The notes under the pieces were generated by a model. It saw only the letters and a list, made by a program, of their open reading frames with translations. It was not told the origin of the DNA and searched no databases. Positions 32,541 to 43,689 of a stretch of 64,000 nucleotides of DNA are shown in pieces. The first letter of the stretch is position 1, and each line of letters begins with the position of its first letter. This DNA comes from Vombatus ursinus (taxonomy: Eukaryota; Chordata; Mammalia; Diprotodontia; Vombatidae): the NCBI RefSeq assembly GCF_900497805.2, contig NW_020953950.1:1503338-1567337 (forward strand), in the 5' to 3' direction. The translations under genes and the position numbers were made by a program.

Positions 32541-32810
32541 TTTTTTTTTTTTTTTTCAGAATTGGAGTCATGGAATGTCTGAGCTAGGAGGGCCCTTAGA
32601 ACAGAGATTGTTAGGGCTGAAGGTTACTTTAAAATACAGATGATCAGAGCAAGGGCCCTTAGACCAAAGAATATCAGAGCTGGGAGGTCCTTTAGAAGAG
32701 AGAATGTCAGAGCTGGGAGGGCCCTCAGACATTATTTAGTTCAACCCAACCTATTACACTTGAAGAAACTGGGACTCAGCAAATGGGAAGATGCTTGCCC
32801 AACTCAGTGG
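32541..32810 (-). repeat. Reversed SINE/L3 tail with internal minisatellite
   Basis: After a T16 run, GAATGTCTGAGCTAGGAGGG CCC recurs about four times with 30-40 base spacing (near 32572, 32611, 32666, 32705), then ACTTGAAGAAACTGGGACTC. Confidence 0.75.
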
Positions 32811-33640
32811 CAGAGTATGGTCTAGAACTAACTTGGAGTTTTACATTCTTTCCATCATATCACACTTCACGTACTATCACCTCCCGACAAGCATTCTCTC
32901 GTGGATGTTGACAACCATGCTAAAGGACATGATGAATAAAGCTGATAGGGGAAACTCCTGGGCTCTCCAGACCACCCCTCCCATACTGCAGTCTTTCCTT
33001 GGTTTTGCTCTGAGGGCCCAGATATTTCAACATCAGGAAGGATACTTCATTCTCACTAGCAAAACAAGCTCCATTTTTACNNNNNNNNNNAAGGATCCAG
33101 AAATTAACAAAGGGTCCTTGAGTGAGTAAAAATGGAGGCTGTTTTTCCAAAGAGAATGATGCATGAACTGTCAGAGATAAGATCCTGGCTAGGCATATTT
33201 AAGGTGAGCATAAATAGCAGTGGGCATTAGGGAGGCCCCTTCAGATCAACAGTATGGGAGACCCCATAGATCACACCACAAAATAAATGAGCCTGTTCTT
33301 TTGGCCTGATGTAACTCTTGTGGAAAGACCAGAATGCAAAAGGAAGTCGGCTTGCAGTGATTACGGCCCACATTAGGAGGCTTACTGCCATCCCCTAGAG
33401 GGAAAGGTCTGTTTGGCTATAGAGGACTTCTGTGGGTGACTTTGGCTCATGTTCTTAATAAGCAAAGGAAAATGAATCAGAGAAAATGGGAATTACGAAT
33501 TCAGATGAATTAGCTGTGGAATGAGCCCAATTACTTGCTAACCCCTTCAAAGAAAGCCCCCAAAGAAAATAAATGTATGGGGCCATGGAGACTCCTCAGC
33601 AACTTACAGCTACTGTGATGTGATGTCATAGTCAAGGACA
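32811..33640. other. No gene; contains assembly gap 33081-33090
   Basis: Unique-looking sequence with 10 N. Confidence 0.5.
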
Positions 33641-33644
33641 ATCC

Positions 33645-34070
33645 AATCTAACGTGCATTTTAAGCGCCTACTAAGTGCTAGCTGCTCAAGATACAAAGGC
33701 AAAGATGAAAATAATCTACATTTTAGCATTCATTTATTCATTGAATTAGTCACTTCTTCTTTTTTTCCTTCCTTCCCTCCTTCCTCCCTTCCTTCCCTCC
33801 TTCCATTATTAAACCTCTATAGGAAAAAGGGCTTTCTACAGGGCACTGGAAAAGAAACAAAAGAAACTCAGGATCCACACACTAAGAGATCTTAGAAAAT
33901 ACTTCAAGGCCACAACCTTGTATCAAGCTTCTATAGAACACAGATCACTGTGCTAGGCTCCATGGTAGATGCAATATTTAGAAGGTCCCTGACTTCAAGG
34001 TGAATATACTTTAATAAGGAAGACATGAGACTCAGATAAATGACTAAAACATCTAAGGGGAGTATGAACT
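33645..34070 (-). repeat. L2 pieces around a (TTCC)n tract
   Basis: TTAAGCGCCTACTAAGTGCT (33660), TTCC-rich run 33745-33806, then GATCACTGTGCTAGGCTCCA and GGTCCCTGACTTCAAGGTGA. Confidence 0.65.
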
Positions 34071-34104
34071 GAATTTCCTGGCTAGTGAGTGGTAATGGAC
34101 AGAT

Positions 34105-34245
34105 CATTTCCATTTCACAGGGAAAGGTGACCTTAGGTGAATCACTTAGCCTCTCTTGGCTTCAGTTACCTCTTCTGTAAAATGAAGGCTTCCTCTAGAT
34201 GAGCTCTAAGGTCCCCTTCTGGCTCTAAATCTATAATTGTGGGCT
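34105..34245 (+). repeat. SINE 3' half
   Basis: GACCTTAGGTGAATCACTTA, TTCTGTAAAATGAAGGCTTC, GTCCCCTTCTGGCTCTAAAT. Confidence 0.75.
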
Positions 34246-34529
34246 CCAGTTTCAACAGCAGCTGTGGGGGGTGTATTTATGGGGAGAGATCAGGAAAGTC
34301 TTCCTGAAGGAGGTAACATGTGATCTAGGTCTTAAAACTATCTCAAGAGAGACACATGTTCTCCTCCAAGAAGCAATCAAGGGAACCCATTGTGTATCTT
34401 GGCAATGGTCAGCAGCTGAAGAGTTAAGATCTGTTTGCTGCACACTTACCTACTCCTATATTACAGATGATAATAGGCCCTTTCAGAAAGTCACACCCCA
34501 AACAAAGCCAAATGAGGTAACAAGGGCAG

Positions 34530-34820
34530 GGGATCATAAGATTTAAAATCAAAAGGAACCTAGAAGAAAATCTAAATCTGGCCCACTCAGTGTACCCCCT
34601 ATAGGCTCCAGAACTCAGAGGCCATCTAATCTAGACCCCTCACTTTACTGATGAGGAAACTGAGGCCCAGAGAGGTAAAGCAACTTATGGGATCATAGAT
34701 CTAAAGTCAGAAGGGACCCCAGAGCCCACCCAGTCCAACCCTTTCATTTTACATATGAAGAAACTGAGGTACAAAGAAATTAACTGGTTTATCTAAGGGG
34801 GCACACACATATTCAGAGGA
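34530..34820 (-). repeat. Two tandem reversed SINE tails
   Basis: AGAGGCCATCTAATCTAGAC with GATGAGGAAACTGAGGCCCA, then GATCATAGATCTAAAGTCAG with TATGAAGAAACTGAGGTACA. Confidence 0.8.
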
Positions 34821-35505
34821 GTTGAGATGAAGGCAGAAAAAGCAACATCTCTGAAAGCATGTTTCCTGAGTGGAAATGCCACAGTTTTATCCCTTGGCTC
34901 AATATTTCATGCAAAAAGCACCACTGAGATCATTGCACAAGCCAACCCAAGGGAGGACAGTCAGGATGACAAATGGAACACTCCCCCTTGTATCTAGGAA
35001 ATGCCAGGAGGTGTAGATGATGGGCTGTGATGCTTAAATGCAGTGGGGGAGTCAGCCTTTTGACTGCTGGTGATTTATGGACAGCCTCTCCGCTTGCACT
35101 TTTATTTACATTGTTCAGAGTGTATAAACTCTAGGAAAATTTAGTGTTTTAATTTGGCCACCTGAGCTGTCATTCTTTTCATCCACCTCCACGAAAGTAA
35201 AACCATAAACTGTCTCAGACAAGAGGGATTTGAGGCTTCGTCTGTCTAAGATCATAAGTTCCCTGAGGGCAAGGGGATGGGGTATATTTATGATGGGAGG
35301 GTAGTTTTTTTCTATGAGAAGTAACAGAAAAAAACCAGGCTATCCACTGCCTCCAGGATCTATCTTTTTAAACACCAGGGTTCTCTAGGCAAATGCTCTA
35401 AGTCTTCAAAACATAAAATGTCATGATCTCAAAAGCAAAACAAAACTACCCCACAATTAAAAGAATGTGTTTCATAGGTGTAAGCAGGGTACAGCCTGCA
35501 TACCA
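34821..35505. other. No gene recognised
   Basis: Repeat-poor, AT-rich; 35050-35240 shows no repeat likeness. Confidence 0.45.
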
Positions 35506-35509
35506 ATGA

Positions 35510-35685
35510 GGCAGTATGGGTCTATGGGAAAAACGCTAGATCTGGAAGCATGATTTTCATGGAATTCAAATGAAGGCTCTACCTCTGACTGCTTGGAAGA
35601 CCCTGGGCAAGTCACTTCACTTTTCTGGGTCTCAGTTTCTTTAGATGTAAAATGAGGGGAGTGGACCAGATGACTGCTAGTATCT
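35510..35685 (+). repeat. CORE-SINE
   Basis: GACCCTGGGCAAGTCACTTC, TTTAGATGTAAAATGAGGGG. Confidence 0.8.
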
Positions 35686-35689
35686 TCAT

Positions 35690-35885
35690 GAGCCCTTAAT
35701 AGGCGGCTGCCCATAAACTGCTGGAACATATCCAGTGATGAATTGGGAGCTTCTCCTTTTGAGACCATCTGTTCCATAGCCAGGAAGGAGAGAAAGCCCT
35801 TCCTTATGCTGAAGTGAAATCCACCTTCTTGTGACTTCTGCTCTTTGGTATGGGTTCTAGCCTCTGGGATAACATCCCCTGCTCC
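35690..35885 (-). repeat. CR1/L3 3' fragment
   Basis: GAACATATCCAGTGATGAAT, AAAGCCCTTCCTTATGCTGA and TTGTGACTTCTGCTCTTTGG. Confidence 0.6.
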
Positions 35886-36445
35886 TAATAGACTATAAGC
35901 TCCCTGAAGGCAAGGACTGCTTTTCTTTGGTAGTTAAAGCTCTTTGTAACCTTGGCCCCTCCTATCTTTCCAGTCTTCTGTATACTTTACTTCTCACTGT
36001 GCAGCCAACAATTGAGTCACATTAGTCTATGGACTATTCCTTCCATACAGCACTCCATCTCCAATCTGGGATTTGGGACTGTCTCCCAGGCCTGGAATAT
36101 TCTCCTTCTTTACCTCCACCTCTCAGAATTTCTAGCTTCCTTCAAAATTCTGCTCAAATGCCATCTTCTAAAGGAAACCTCTTTTCTGGTCCTCCCTGTC
36201 CCTCTTCCCTTCCACCTATAATTAGAATCTTTCACTCTTAAGATCAGCTTCCATTTACTCTCTATGTATCTTGAACATATCTAGTTATTTGTATGTCGTT
36301 TCCCATTTATAAGGTGAGCATCTTGAGGGCAAAGACTATTTTTGTATCCCTGGTGCTTAGCACAGTGCTTGGCACATACTACATACAATAAATTTTTGTA
36401 GATTGACATAGTAGGCGCTTAATTAATGTTTATCAGATTAGACCA
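35886..36445 (+). repeat. L2 3' end plus a longer L2 body
   Basis: GACTATAAGCTCCCTGAAGG, then a fresh body: CCCAGGCCTGGAATATTCTC, CTCAAATGCCATCTTCTAAA, GGTGCTTAGCACAGTGCTTG. Confidence 0.85.
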
Positions 36446-36979
36446 CAAAGAAAAAAAATAGTTTACTTTGGTTTTCAGGCCCTATTTATTATTCCAACTT
36501 GTAGACACTTTATAAAGGCTTGCAATAAACGTTTGGAGAAAGAGAGGTTTATAACACAGATGCCAAGACCACCTTAGCTTGTTTGCAGCTATCAGGTCCT
36601 AGGGTGTAAGCTTTTCATTTCATAAATGCCATCTTCTCTAATAAATCTAAGTGATGCTAAGGAGATTAGCCCATTACCCAGGACTGGTATAAATGAGAAA
36701 ATGATGGGATGGATCTCACGCTTGAGGAGTTTTAGGCAGCGAAACAGGATGAGGCTGGTTAGGGATGGCAGTCAGCCAATCAGATTGCAACCAGAACAGG
36801 GTCCTGGCCAACTCTTATTGTTCAGGTTATAACTGGTGCTATCCAATATTGAGCCCTCAGAGTTTATAAAGAGTGATTTTCATCGAAAAGGGGAAGGAAG
36901 GTTTCCTTGATAGTCATGCAATATAGGTCTGGATTTATTCAGTACTTTCAGGGATGGTTGTCAGGGAGGAAGAGTTGAA
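36446..36979. other. No gene recognised
   Basis: Unique-looking; plus-strand frame 36626-36832 has no family likeness. Confidence 0.45.
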
Positions 36980-37200
36980 TTTCAAAACAGAAAAATCTCC
37001 GAGTTGGAAGAAAGGTCATCAGAGACTGGAAGATGCCATCAACTCCAACCTATATCTGAATAAAAGATTTCCTCAGCGAAATAACTGATGAGTGCTATCC
37101 ATTCTTTTCTTGGAGACCTCCAGTGAGAGGGAACATCACTAATTCCTGAGTCAGTCCATTCTACTTTTGATGCTATTCACAGATAATTGAGAACTGAGAC
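36980..37200 (-). repeat. CR1/L3 3' fragment
   Basis: TCCGAGTTGGAAGAAAGGTC, CTCCAACCTATATCTGAATA, GAGACCTCCAGTGAGAGGGA. Confidence 0.75.
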
Positions 37201-37529
37201 CTATGTGTGTGTGGCCTGTACAATGGTGAAGGCCATGTGTACTAAAGTTCTTCCTAAAATGCTGTAAGTCACTCCAAAGAGACAAGCTAAAGCTAGGGCC
37301 AAAGGGTCATCTCTGATTCAGACTGACAGTTTCTCATTACATCTCCTACCTTCCATTCATGGACGGAATTCCTGCCGACATGAACCGAGCTTCATGTTTG
37401 GGCCAGTAACAGAATTCCTGATGGGGATCCCAGTCTGAAGACCAGGGGATTTCAGGGTAGAGCAGAAAGAAACCTATACGCCTAAAGGACCAGTAGACAG
37501 GTTGAAAACTAAAACGAGTTTCCTACTTT
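37201..37529. other. No gene recognised
   Basis: Unique-looking sequence. Confidence 0.4.
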
Positions 37530-37935
37530 TTCATAGTGGTAAGAGCGCTGAAATTCAATAGAGGCAGAAGACTTGGATGGAAGTCTCAGCTCATTTTAAT
37601 ACCTGTATCACTTGGGGCCAGTCAGGGAAGTTAAGCCACTCAAGATCATGAGGTAATGGACCCAGATTAGAAGGTATCTCAGAGGCTGAATCCAACCACT
37701 TCATTTTACAGATGAAGAAACTGAGGCCTACGAAGGCAAAATAACTTAGGAACCTGTTGTCTTAGATCTAGAGTTGAAAGAGATCTCAGAGACCGTCCAC
37801 TGCGATCTCATCCTTCTACAGATGAGGAAACTGAGGCCCAAAGAGGTAACGTGCTCGGGGCCACACAGGGAGTGAACTTCAGAAGTGGGATTGGAACTGA
37901 GGTCTTCTGGGGTTCCTTGGAGTGCCACAATCCAA
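37530..37935. repeat. Sense SINE head, then two tandem reversed SINEs
   Basis: GCAGAAGACTTGGATGGAAG at 37563; reversed tails at 37700 (CATTTTACAGATGAAGAAAC) and 37810 (TTCTACAGATGAGGAAACTG), ending GGAACTGAGGTCTTCTGG. Confidence 0.8.
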
Positions 37936-38216
37936 AGGGCTGAGATAAGCAGAGTGGGGATCCAGGTGCGGAGGTCAGTCCTGAATCAGGAGGTAAGAGA
38001 CAGCATGCACTAGAGAACTTAGCCATTTGACTCAAGCTGTCTCCCCCAAGCTTCAGGATTTCAGTATGTTGCCCCCTTCTCTTGACCCTCACGATGATGG
38101 GTGGGCAAAGTCCCAAGTCATGCCCCATTATATCCCCTTCTGACTCAGTGCAAGTGTGGGCCCAGATCTCACCAAACTTCTCCAGAGACAGAGGCTACAC
38201 AGACAGTGATGTGTGC

Positions 38217-38315
38217 TGCACATATATATGTATATATGTGTGTATATGTATGTATGTATATATATAGTATGTGTATATATACATACATACACACACATAC
38301 ACACACACATATATG
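38217..38315. repeat. TA/CA/TG alternating tract
   Basis: Two abutting alternating pyrimidine-purine runs of about 50 bases each, broken once at 38266-38267; the right half mirrors the left (TATG versus CATA). Confidence 0.95.
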
Positions 38316-38555
38316 TTCCTCATGGTATCCAACCCCAAACCTCGCTCGACAAATGTCACAAATGTTGGCTTTGAGTGCATATAGTGTCCCTGTGACCCAA
38401 GTCACTCCCCAGATGCCCACACCATTCACAAAAATCCTAAGCTACAAAAAAGAAGAAAATGGAGGTGATTCTTCCTGCCCACAAGGACCCCTCTCATTCT
38501 AAAAGGAGGCAGTGTTCCTCTAAATAAGAAGCCCTTCCCCCTTTACAATCAAACA
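38316..38555. other. No gene recognised
   Basis: Unique-looking sequence. Confidence 0.4.
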
Positions 38556-38559
38556 TTTC

Positions 38560-38640
38560 CTTAAAGGCCTCAGTTTCCTCATCTGTAAAATGAGTGGGAC
38601 ATAACTGTCTTCTCTCAGATCCCTTCCAGCTCTAAGATGT
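38560..38640 (+). repeat. SINE 3' half
   Basis: GCCTCAGTTTCCTCATCTGT, CCCTTCCAGCTCTAAGATG. Confidence 0.8.
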
Positions 38641-38739
38641 TTTTCACTAGATAGAGAGATAGCAAAGACTAAGAAACTCGGAGTTTTTTTCTTCTTTTTT
38701 CTATCTGCATGACATTTCTCTGATTTAGCCCTTTGTCTC

Positions 38740-39428
38740 TGTTCACACGGCTGCTACCATAATTCAGGCCCCCCAGGGGGTCCATTGCAACGGCTTTGCC
38801 TCCTCACCAGCCTCTCTTTCTCTAGTTTCTCTCTATCTCCAATCCATCCTCCTTACAGCCATTAATGTCATCTTTCCAAGGTACAGGCCTGACCACATTA
38901 TGGCCAATTTTTCAAGAGCACTTTGTTTGGATTCCTTCCTTGTTCCTCCATTTGGTATTTAAAGCTCTTCCCAACTTGACCCCTTCCTTTCCAATTTTCT
39001 CACATTTTCCTTTCTGCCTTCTAGGATCCAGGAATGTTGGGGCCTACGTGCGATTTCTCAAACATGACATATCACTGACACTTCATCTACCCTGGCCACG
39101 CCTTTGCACAGGCTGTATCCCATGCCTGGAAAGCTCAGATACCTCAGCAACACCTTTTAGCTTTTCTGACCTCCTTCAAGACTCAGCTCAAATCCCACCT
39201 TCTGCAGAAAGTCTTCATGATCCTCCCAGATGCTAAAGCCTTCCTCTCTGAGACTGCTTTCCATCTGCCCTGCATATACCTTGCATGGACACAATTACAC
39301 GTTGTCTTTCCCGTTGGAATATAAGCTCCTTGAGGGCAAGAACATTTTTTTGCTTCTTTGTATGCATGGTGCTTAGTACTGTGCTTAGACATGTCATAAA
39401 TATTTAATAAATTCTTGTTGACTGATGA
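38740..39428 (+). repeat. L2 LINE, about 690 bases of 3' region
   Basis: Longest L2 here: CTCTTCCCAACTTGACCCCT, GCCTTTGCACAGGCTGTATC, AAATCCCACCTTCTGCAGAA, CTCCTTGAGGGCAAGAACAT, ending TTGTTGACTGATGA. Confidence 0.92.
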
Positions 39429-39780
39429 GATGCTCTGCTTTGGGTCTCAGTGCTTACTCAGCACAGTGCCTAGCACATAGTTGTTGTTTAGTCATTTTGG
39501 GTCATGTCCAACTCTTCATGACCCCTTTTGGGGTTTTCTTGGCAAAGATACTGGAGTGGTTTGCCATTTGCTTCTCCAGCTCATTTTACAGATGAGCAAA
39601 CTGAGGCAACCAGGGTGAAGTGACTTGCCCAGGGTCACACAGCTAATAAGTGTCTGAGGCTGGATTTGAATTCAGATCTTCCTGACTCCAGACTTAGCAC
39701 TCTATCCATTGTGCCATCTAATTGCCTCAAAGCACATAGTAGGCACTTCAGAAATACTGGTTGCCTGACACTTCTTTGGG
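39429..39780 (+). repeat. Second L2/MIR tail split by Mar-1
   Basis: CACAGTGCCTAGCACATAG before and AGCACATAGTAGGCACTTCA after the insertion. Confidence 0.8.
39481..39730 (-). repeat. Mar-1 SINE with perfect 9-bp target duplication
   Basis: TTGTTGTTTAGTCATTTTGG to GTGCCATCTAATTGCCT; flanked by AGCACATAG at 39472-39480 and 39731-39739. Confidence 0.95.
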
Positions 39781-39910
39781 TCCATCATATCATCCTTATC
39801 AGATTATAAAATCCATAAGGGCAGGATCTGTGCCATGTTTCATCTTTTACTCCCCAGCACTTAACACACTACTTTGCATACTGTAGGTCTTTAACACCAT
39901 TGTTAAGCTG
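39781..39910 (+). repeat. L2 3' end
   Basis: AGATTATAAAATCCATAAGG, CCCCAGCACTTAACACACTA. Confidence 0.75.
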
Positions 39911-39977
39911 AATTGAAAATATTGATGTTAGAAAATCCTGCCTCCTGAAGATAAGTCAGAATTGTAGACCAAGTCAG

Positions 39978-40190
39978 GCAATGTAGTGAAGAAAAAAAAG
40001 ATACTGAGCTTGGAGGCAGAGGACATGATAAAAAATTCCCAGCTCTACCACTTGCTATCGGTGTGACCTTGGACAAGTCACCATCTCTCTGGGCCTCAGT
40101 TTCCTTATCTATAAAACAAGGAGTTTGGATTAGATGACCTCAAAGTCTCTTTCAGCTCTAACTCCACAATGCTATTATCTCCTCTGTGTG
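39978..40190 (+). repeat. CORE-SINE
   Basis: GGTGTGACCTTGGACAAGTC, GGATTAGATGACCTCAAAGT. Confidence 0.82.
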
Positions 40191-40806
40191 AACTAAATAT
40201 GAGATTCCACAAAATCTCATAGAAAGCCACCCAAATGCTCAAATCGGAGGATAGGATGCTGGGTGACAACTATAGTTTATAAGCTGATCATCTTGCAATG
40301 GATTTCTCTTGTATTTAGCTTTTAAGGGAGCATTTATCTCTAGGGGAGGAGGGAAGATACAATGTGACCTCCAGTATATACAAATCTATGGTACGATCAG
40401 CTGCATTATAACAAGGTTCAACTGTATGTGTGGATGCTAACAATCCACATTGTGAAGCAGCTGACCACTGAATCATTATCCTGTCTCCACAGGGGTTCCA
40501 TTAAGACTTAAACGTGCATCCCTTCTCCAGCAGGGCTGCCGAGTACAATGTCAAATTACCCACAGAGCAATCAGAGTGGGAGAACGTGCCCTCAGGCAAA
40601 ATGTGGGCAGCCACATTATACAAAATGGCAGCCCCATCCCCACTCCTTTCTGGAAACTTCCAAACTGAAACATGGTTTAGGGGGTCTCCTTGCTTGGGTT
40701 GTTGCATGCCCTGAGAGGACTCAGAAATGTGATTTAGCCGATTCACATGTTAATGAAGATAACAAGGGTCTATGTAATCACAGGTCAGCAGTGAGAGGTC
40801 AGTTCT
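40191..40806. other. No gene recognised
   Basis: Unique-looking; overlapping frames at 40501-40808 on both strands are shadows of each other without family likeness. Confidence 0.45.
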
Positions 40807-40913
40807 GAGAGGCAGCCTGGCAGAAAAGAAAGAGAGCCATTCCCAAAGACAGGAAGACCTGGGCCAATGTCCTGCCTCTGATGTGTACTGGCTGAGTGAC
40901 CCTGGACAAGTAA
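40807..40913 (+). repeat. SINE head cut off by the next element
   Basis: GACAGGAAGACCTGGGCCAA to GAGTGACCCTGGACAAGTAA; the tail half is missing. Confidence 0.75.
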
Positions 40914-41596
40914 TTTTCCTACTCTTGACTAATGGTGTTCTATTCTCTTAATTTCTCATTGACAATGAAGTATAGTTTTTAAAAAAAAATTGAGCCCATC
41001 ACTAGAGTTTGGGCATTCTTATAATACCCTGTGGCAATTCTCAAGGATCCCCCATCAATGCTCTAAGACTACAAATTACAGAGGAGTTCCTGATCTGCTT
41101 TGTGGAAAGAGTTTCTGCCTGGGAATTCCCTATGCTGGTGAAATCATGAGTCCAGTATAATAACAATAATAACAGCAGCAATAATGATAATAAGAACTGG
41201 CATTTACATAGTGCTTTAGAGTTTCCAAAACATTTTCCATATGTTAACTCACTTGATCCTCACAACAACCCCATCAAATAGGTTCTATCATTATTCCCAT
41301 TTTAGAGATGAAGAAACTGAGGCTGAGAGAAGTTAAATATCTGGCCCAGGATCATACAGTAAGTGTTTGAATCTGGATCTGAACTCGTCTTTTCCAATTC
41401 CACTTCCCAAGTTCTACCCACTGAGTCATCTAGTTGCCTAACTCCACAGGTCAGTCACTCCCATGGTTTACAGGGGATATTATAAAAATGCTCAAACTCT
41501 AGTGATGGGCTTATTTTTTTTTTAAAAAAAAAACACTCACGTCACTGTCAATCAGCAATGAAGAAAACAGAACCCCAATAGTCAAGAGTAGAAAAA
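40914..41596. mobile_element. Element with about 120-bp inverted ends, family unknown
   Basis: Left arm 40914-41033 and right arm 41470-41596 are diverged inverted copies. Shared blocks: CTACTCTTGACTA, CATTGACA/GATTGACA, GCCCATCACTAGAGTTTG and TTATAATA. About 435 bases separate them, including a MIR. Confidence 0.7.
41165..41445 (-). repeat. MIR SINE inside the inverted-end element
   Basis: GAACTGGCATTTACATAGTG, TTGATCCTCACAACAACCCC, AGATGAAGAAACTGAGGCTG, ACCCACTGAGTCATCTAGTT. Confidence 0.9.
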
Positions 41597-41774
41597 TCAC
41601 ATAGTAGATATTACCATTTTTCAGATTGTCACATCTGGACTTAGAAAATAAGTATGTTCTATTGGGTAGTTAAAAAGAAAAGAGTCCAAGTTAGTCTAAG
41701 AAAGAGAATTGCATCATTTGCCACAGCTGATGGGGAGTACTTTTCCTAGTTAGAATGACACAACAAAGGAGAAC

Positions 41775-42130
41775 ATACCGTAAATCCATAGTTTGGGTCT
41801 CACATCCAGCCTCTGACACTTACTGTGTGACCAGAAGCAAGTCAATTTCTGGATCTCAATACTTCCCCTATATTTCCAAGTGGTACTACCATGCATTCCA
41901 AGCCCACTCTTTCTAGTTCATGTGTCATTTCTCCTTATTAGATTGTAAGTTCCCTAAGATCAGGGGCTGTCTCATTTGCTTGTATTTATATGCCTAGCAC
42001 TCATCACAGAGCCTAGCATATCACAAATGCTTAATAGATGCTTTATAATTCATAAAGGCAAGGACCATGCCTTGTTTATCCTTTTATCTCCTCCAGAGCC
42101 TAGCATACAGTAGGTGCTTAATAGGAACAG
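41775..42130 (+). repeat. SINE scrap followed by two L2 tails
   Basis: TCACATCCAGCCTCTGACAC; TTAGATTGTAAGTTCCCTAA with CACAGAGCCTAGCATATCAC; then a second CATAAAGGCAAGGACCATGC with TAGCATACAGTAGGTGCTTA. Confidence 0.8.
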
Positions 42131-42194
42131 AGATCTAAAGCTGGAAATGACCCCAGAAACCATTTAGTTCAAACCCTTCCCATTCTGTAGCCAA

Positions 42195-42410
42195 GGCAGC
42201 AACTAGGTTATAGGGGATACAGTGCTGGATTTGGAATCAGAAAGACCTGAGTTTAACTCTGGGTAAGTGTTTTAATCTCTCCCAGCCTCAGGCTTCCCAT
42301 CTGTAAGATGGAAAAAGTAACAACACTTCCCACAGTAGTTGTGAGGATTAAATGAGAAAATATATATGCTACATGTTTAGGAAATCTCCAGGCACTAGCA
42401 AATACGTGCT
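42195..42410 (+). repeat. CORE-SINE, full length
   Basis: GGCAGCAACTAGGTTATAGG head, AGACCTGAGTTTAACTCTGG, GTTGTGAGGATTAAATGAGA, CAGGCACTAGC tail. Confidence 0.85.
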
Positions 42411-42544
42411 AGAGTATATCATACTCCTAAGACTGGCATAATGCAGTTGGAAAAAAAATCTAATGTGTAACTTGTTGGTTTGTTTTAGTGAAGGCTAAAG
42501 AAACAGCCAAGGTAAGACCTGGAGTTTGGGAAGGAGAAATGACC

Positions 42545-42770
42545 AACTTGTAGTAGAGAATCATGGAATTTGAGTAGGAAGGAAACCAAGTAGTGAGCTG
42601 GACCAATTCCACCATGTGAATGAATTTCACATCCAAGTAAGTCATAACTCCATAACCACTTGAAGACCTCCAGGGCTGGGGACCTCACTATCTCCTGGGT
42701 CAACCAATTCCATTTTCAGCAGCTCTCCTTGTATGGAGGCTTTTCCTGACACTGTTTGAGCTGAAAGGAA
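42545..42770 (-). repeat. CR1/L3 3' fragment
   Basis: AACCACTTGAAGACCTCCAG, GACCTCACTATCTCCTGGGT, CCAATTCCATTTTCAGCAGC. Confidence 0.7.
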
Positions 42771-42775
42771 CGTCA

Positions 42776-42990
42776 GAATATAGAATGTTAAGAGCTCAAA
42801 ATGATCTTGGAATGTGGAATGGCAGAGCCAGGAGGACTATTAGGATGTGGAATATTACACAAAGAAAGGACATTGGGAAAAGGATGTCAGAGCTGGGAGG
42901 GGCCTCAGAACACAGAATGCCAGGGCTGGGAGGACCCTTAGAACACGGAATGTAAAACTGGGAGGAGGTGTTGGGGGGAACCTCAGAAAA
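42776..42990 (-). repeat. Minisatellite of about 30-35 bp units
   Basis: Units such as GATGTCAGAGCTGGGAGGGG, GAATGCCAGGGCTGGGAGGA and GAATGTAAAACTGGGAGG, each followed by CCTTAGAACAC or a variant; about five or six copies. Confidence 0.8.
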
Positions 42991-43039
42991 CGTGATCGCT
43001 GAATGAGAAATTAGAACAGAATTTCTAGTTGGAAGAAAC

Positions 43040-43165
43040 AATGGAAACCATGTTAATTCAAGTTTTCCATTTTACAGATGAATAGAGCAAAGGTGAAGTA
43101 AGTTGCTTAATTCTATACAGATAAGAAATGGCTAAAAGCCAGAAGTCAAGCACAGCTCTTTCTGC
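43040..43165 (-). repeat. SINE tail
   Basis: CCATTTTACAGATGAATAGA, AAGTAAGTTGCTTAATTCTA. Confidence 0.65.
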
Positions 43166-43685
43166 TCTTTGGAACCATCTCCACATCATGCAAACCTCAA
43201 TCTCTCCTTCTTTGTCACCTTCACAAAAGGGGATGAACATTCCTCAAGTCATAGGTATAAGCAGAATCAGATGAAAGGGAAGAGAAACAAACCCTGGGGC
43301 CAAAGAGCCTGATGCAGGATAGGAATTAAGGGTAGTATACAGTCCTGTCCTTTTTGACTGTAACCAAGACAAGCAGTCGGCCAGCCTTCCCCCATCTGCT
43401 CAGATGGCAGGGTGCCTAACGAGGGGTGTGTGTTATTTTTACTCCTCTGCTTGCTCTCCATCATCCCAGTAAGTATGGCCAAGACAAATGACCAATAGAT
43501 ACTTTTCCTTTTGGAGAACCATTAGTTATTAGGACCATGGAAACCCAACACAGGAATTAGACCCAACTTGATGTGTTTATAGGATGTCTTAAAATGTGTC
43601 AATAGTGGTATTCAAAAACTGCACCAACAGCTAAGTTTAGAATCTTCATTTCAGACCTCACTTCTATTCAAAGTCCTTTGGAAAA
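43166..43685. other. No gene recognised
   Basis: Unique-looking sequence. Confidence 0.4.
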
Positions 43686-43689
43686 AATG

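Noticed and set aside
32640-32825. Repeated RAGR-type peptide
   Set aside because: Translation of the 30-40 bp minisatellite, not a protein repeat.
38865-39236. 123-codon plus frame
   Set aside because: Lies wholly within an L2 3' region.
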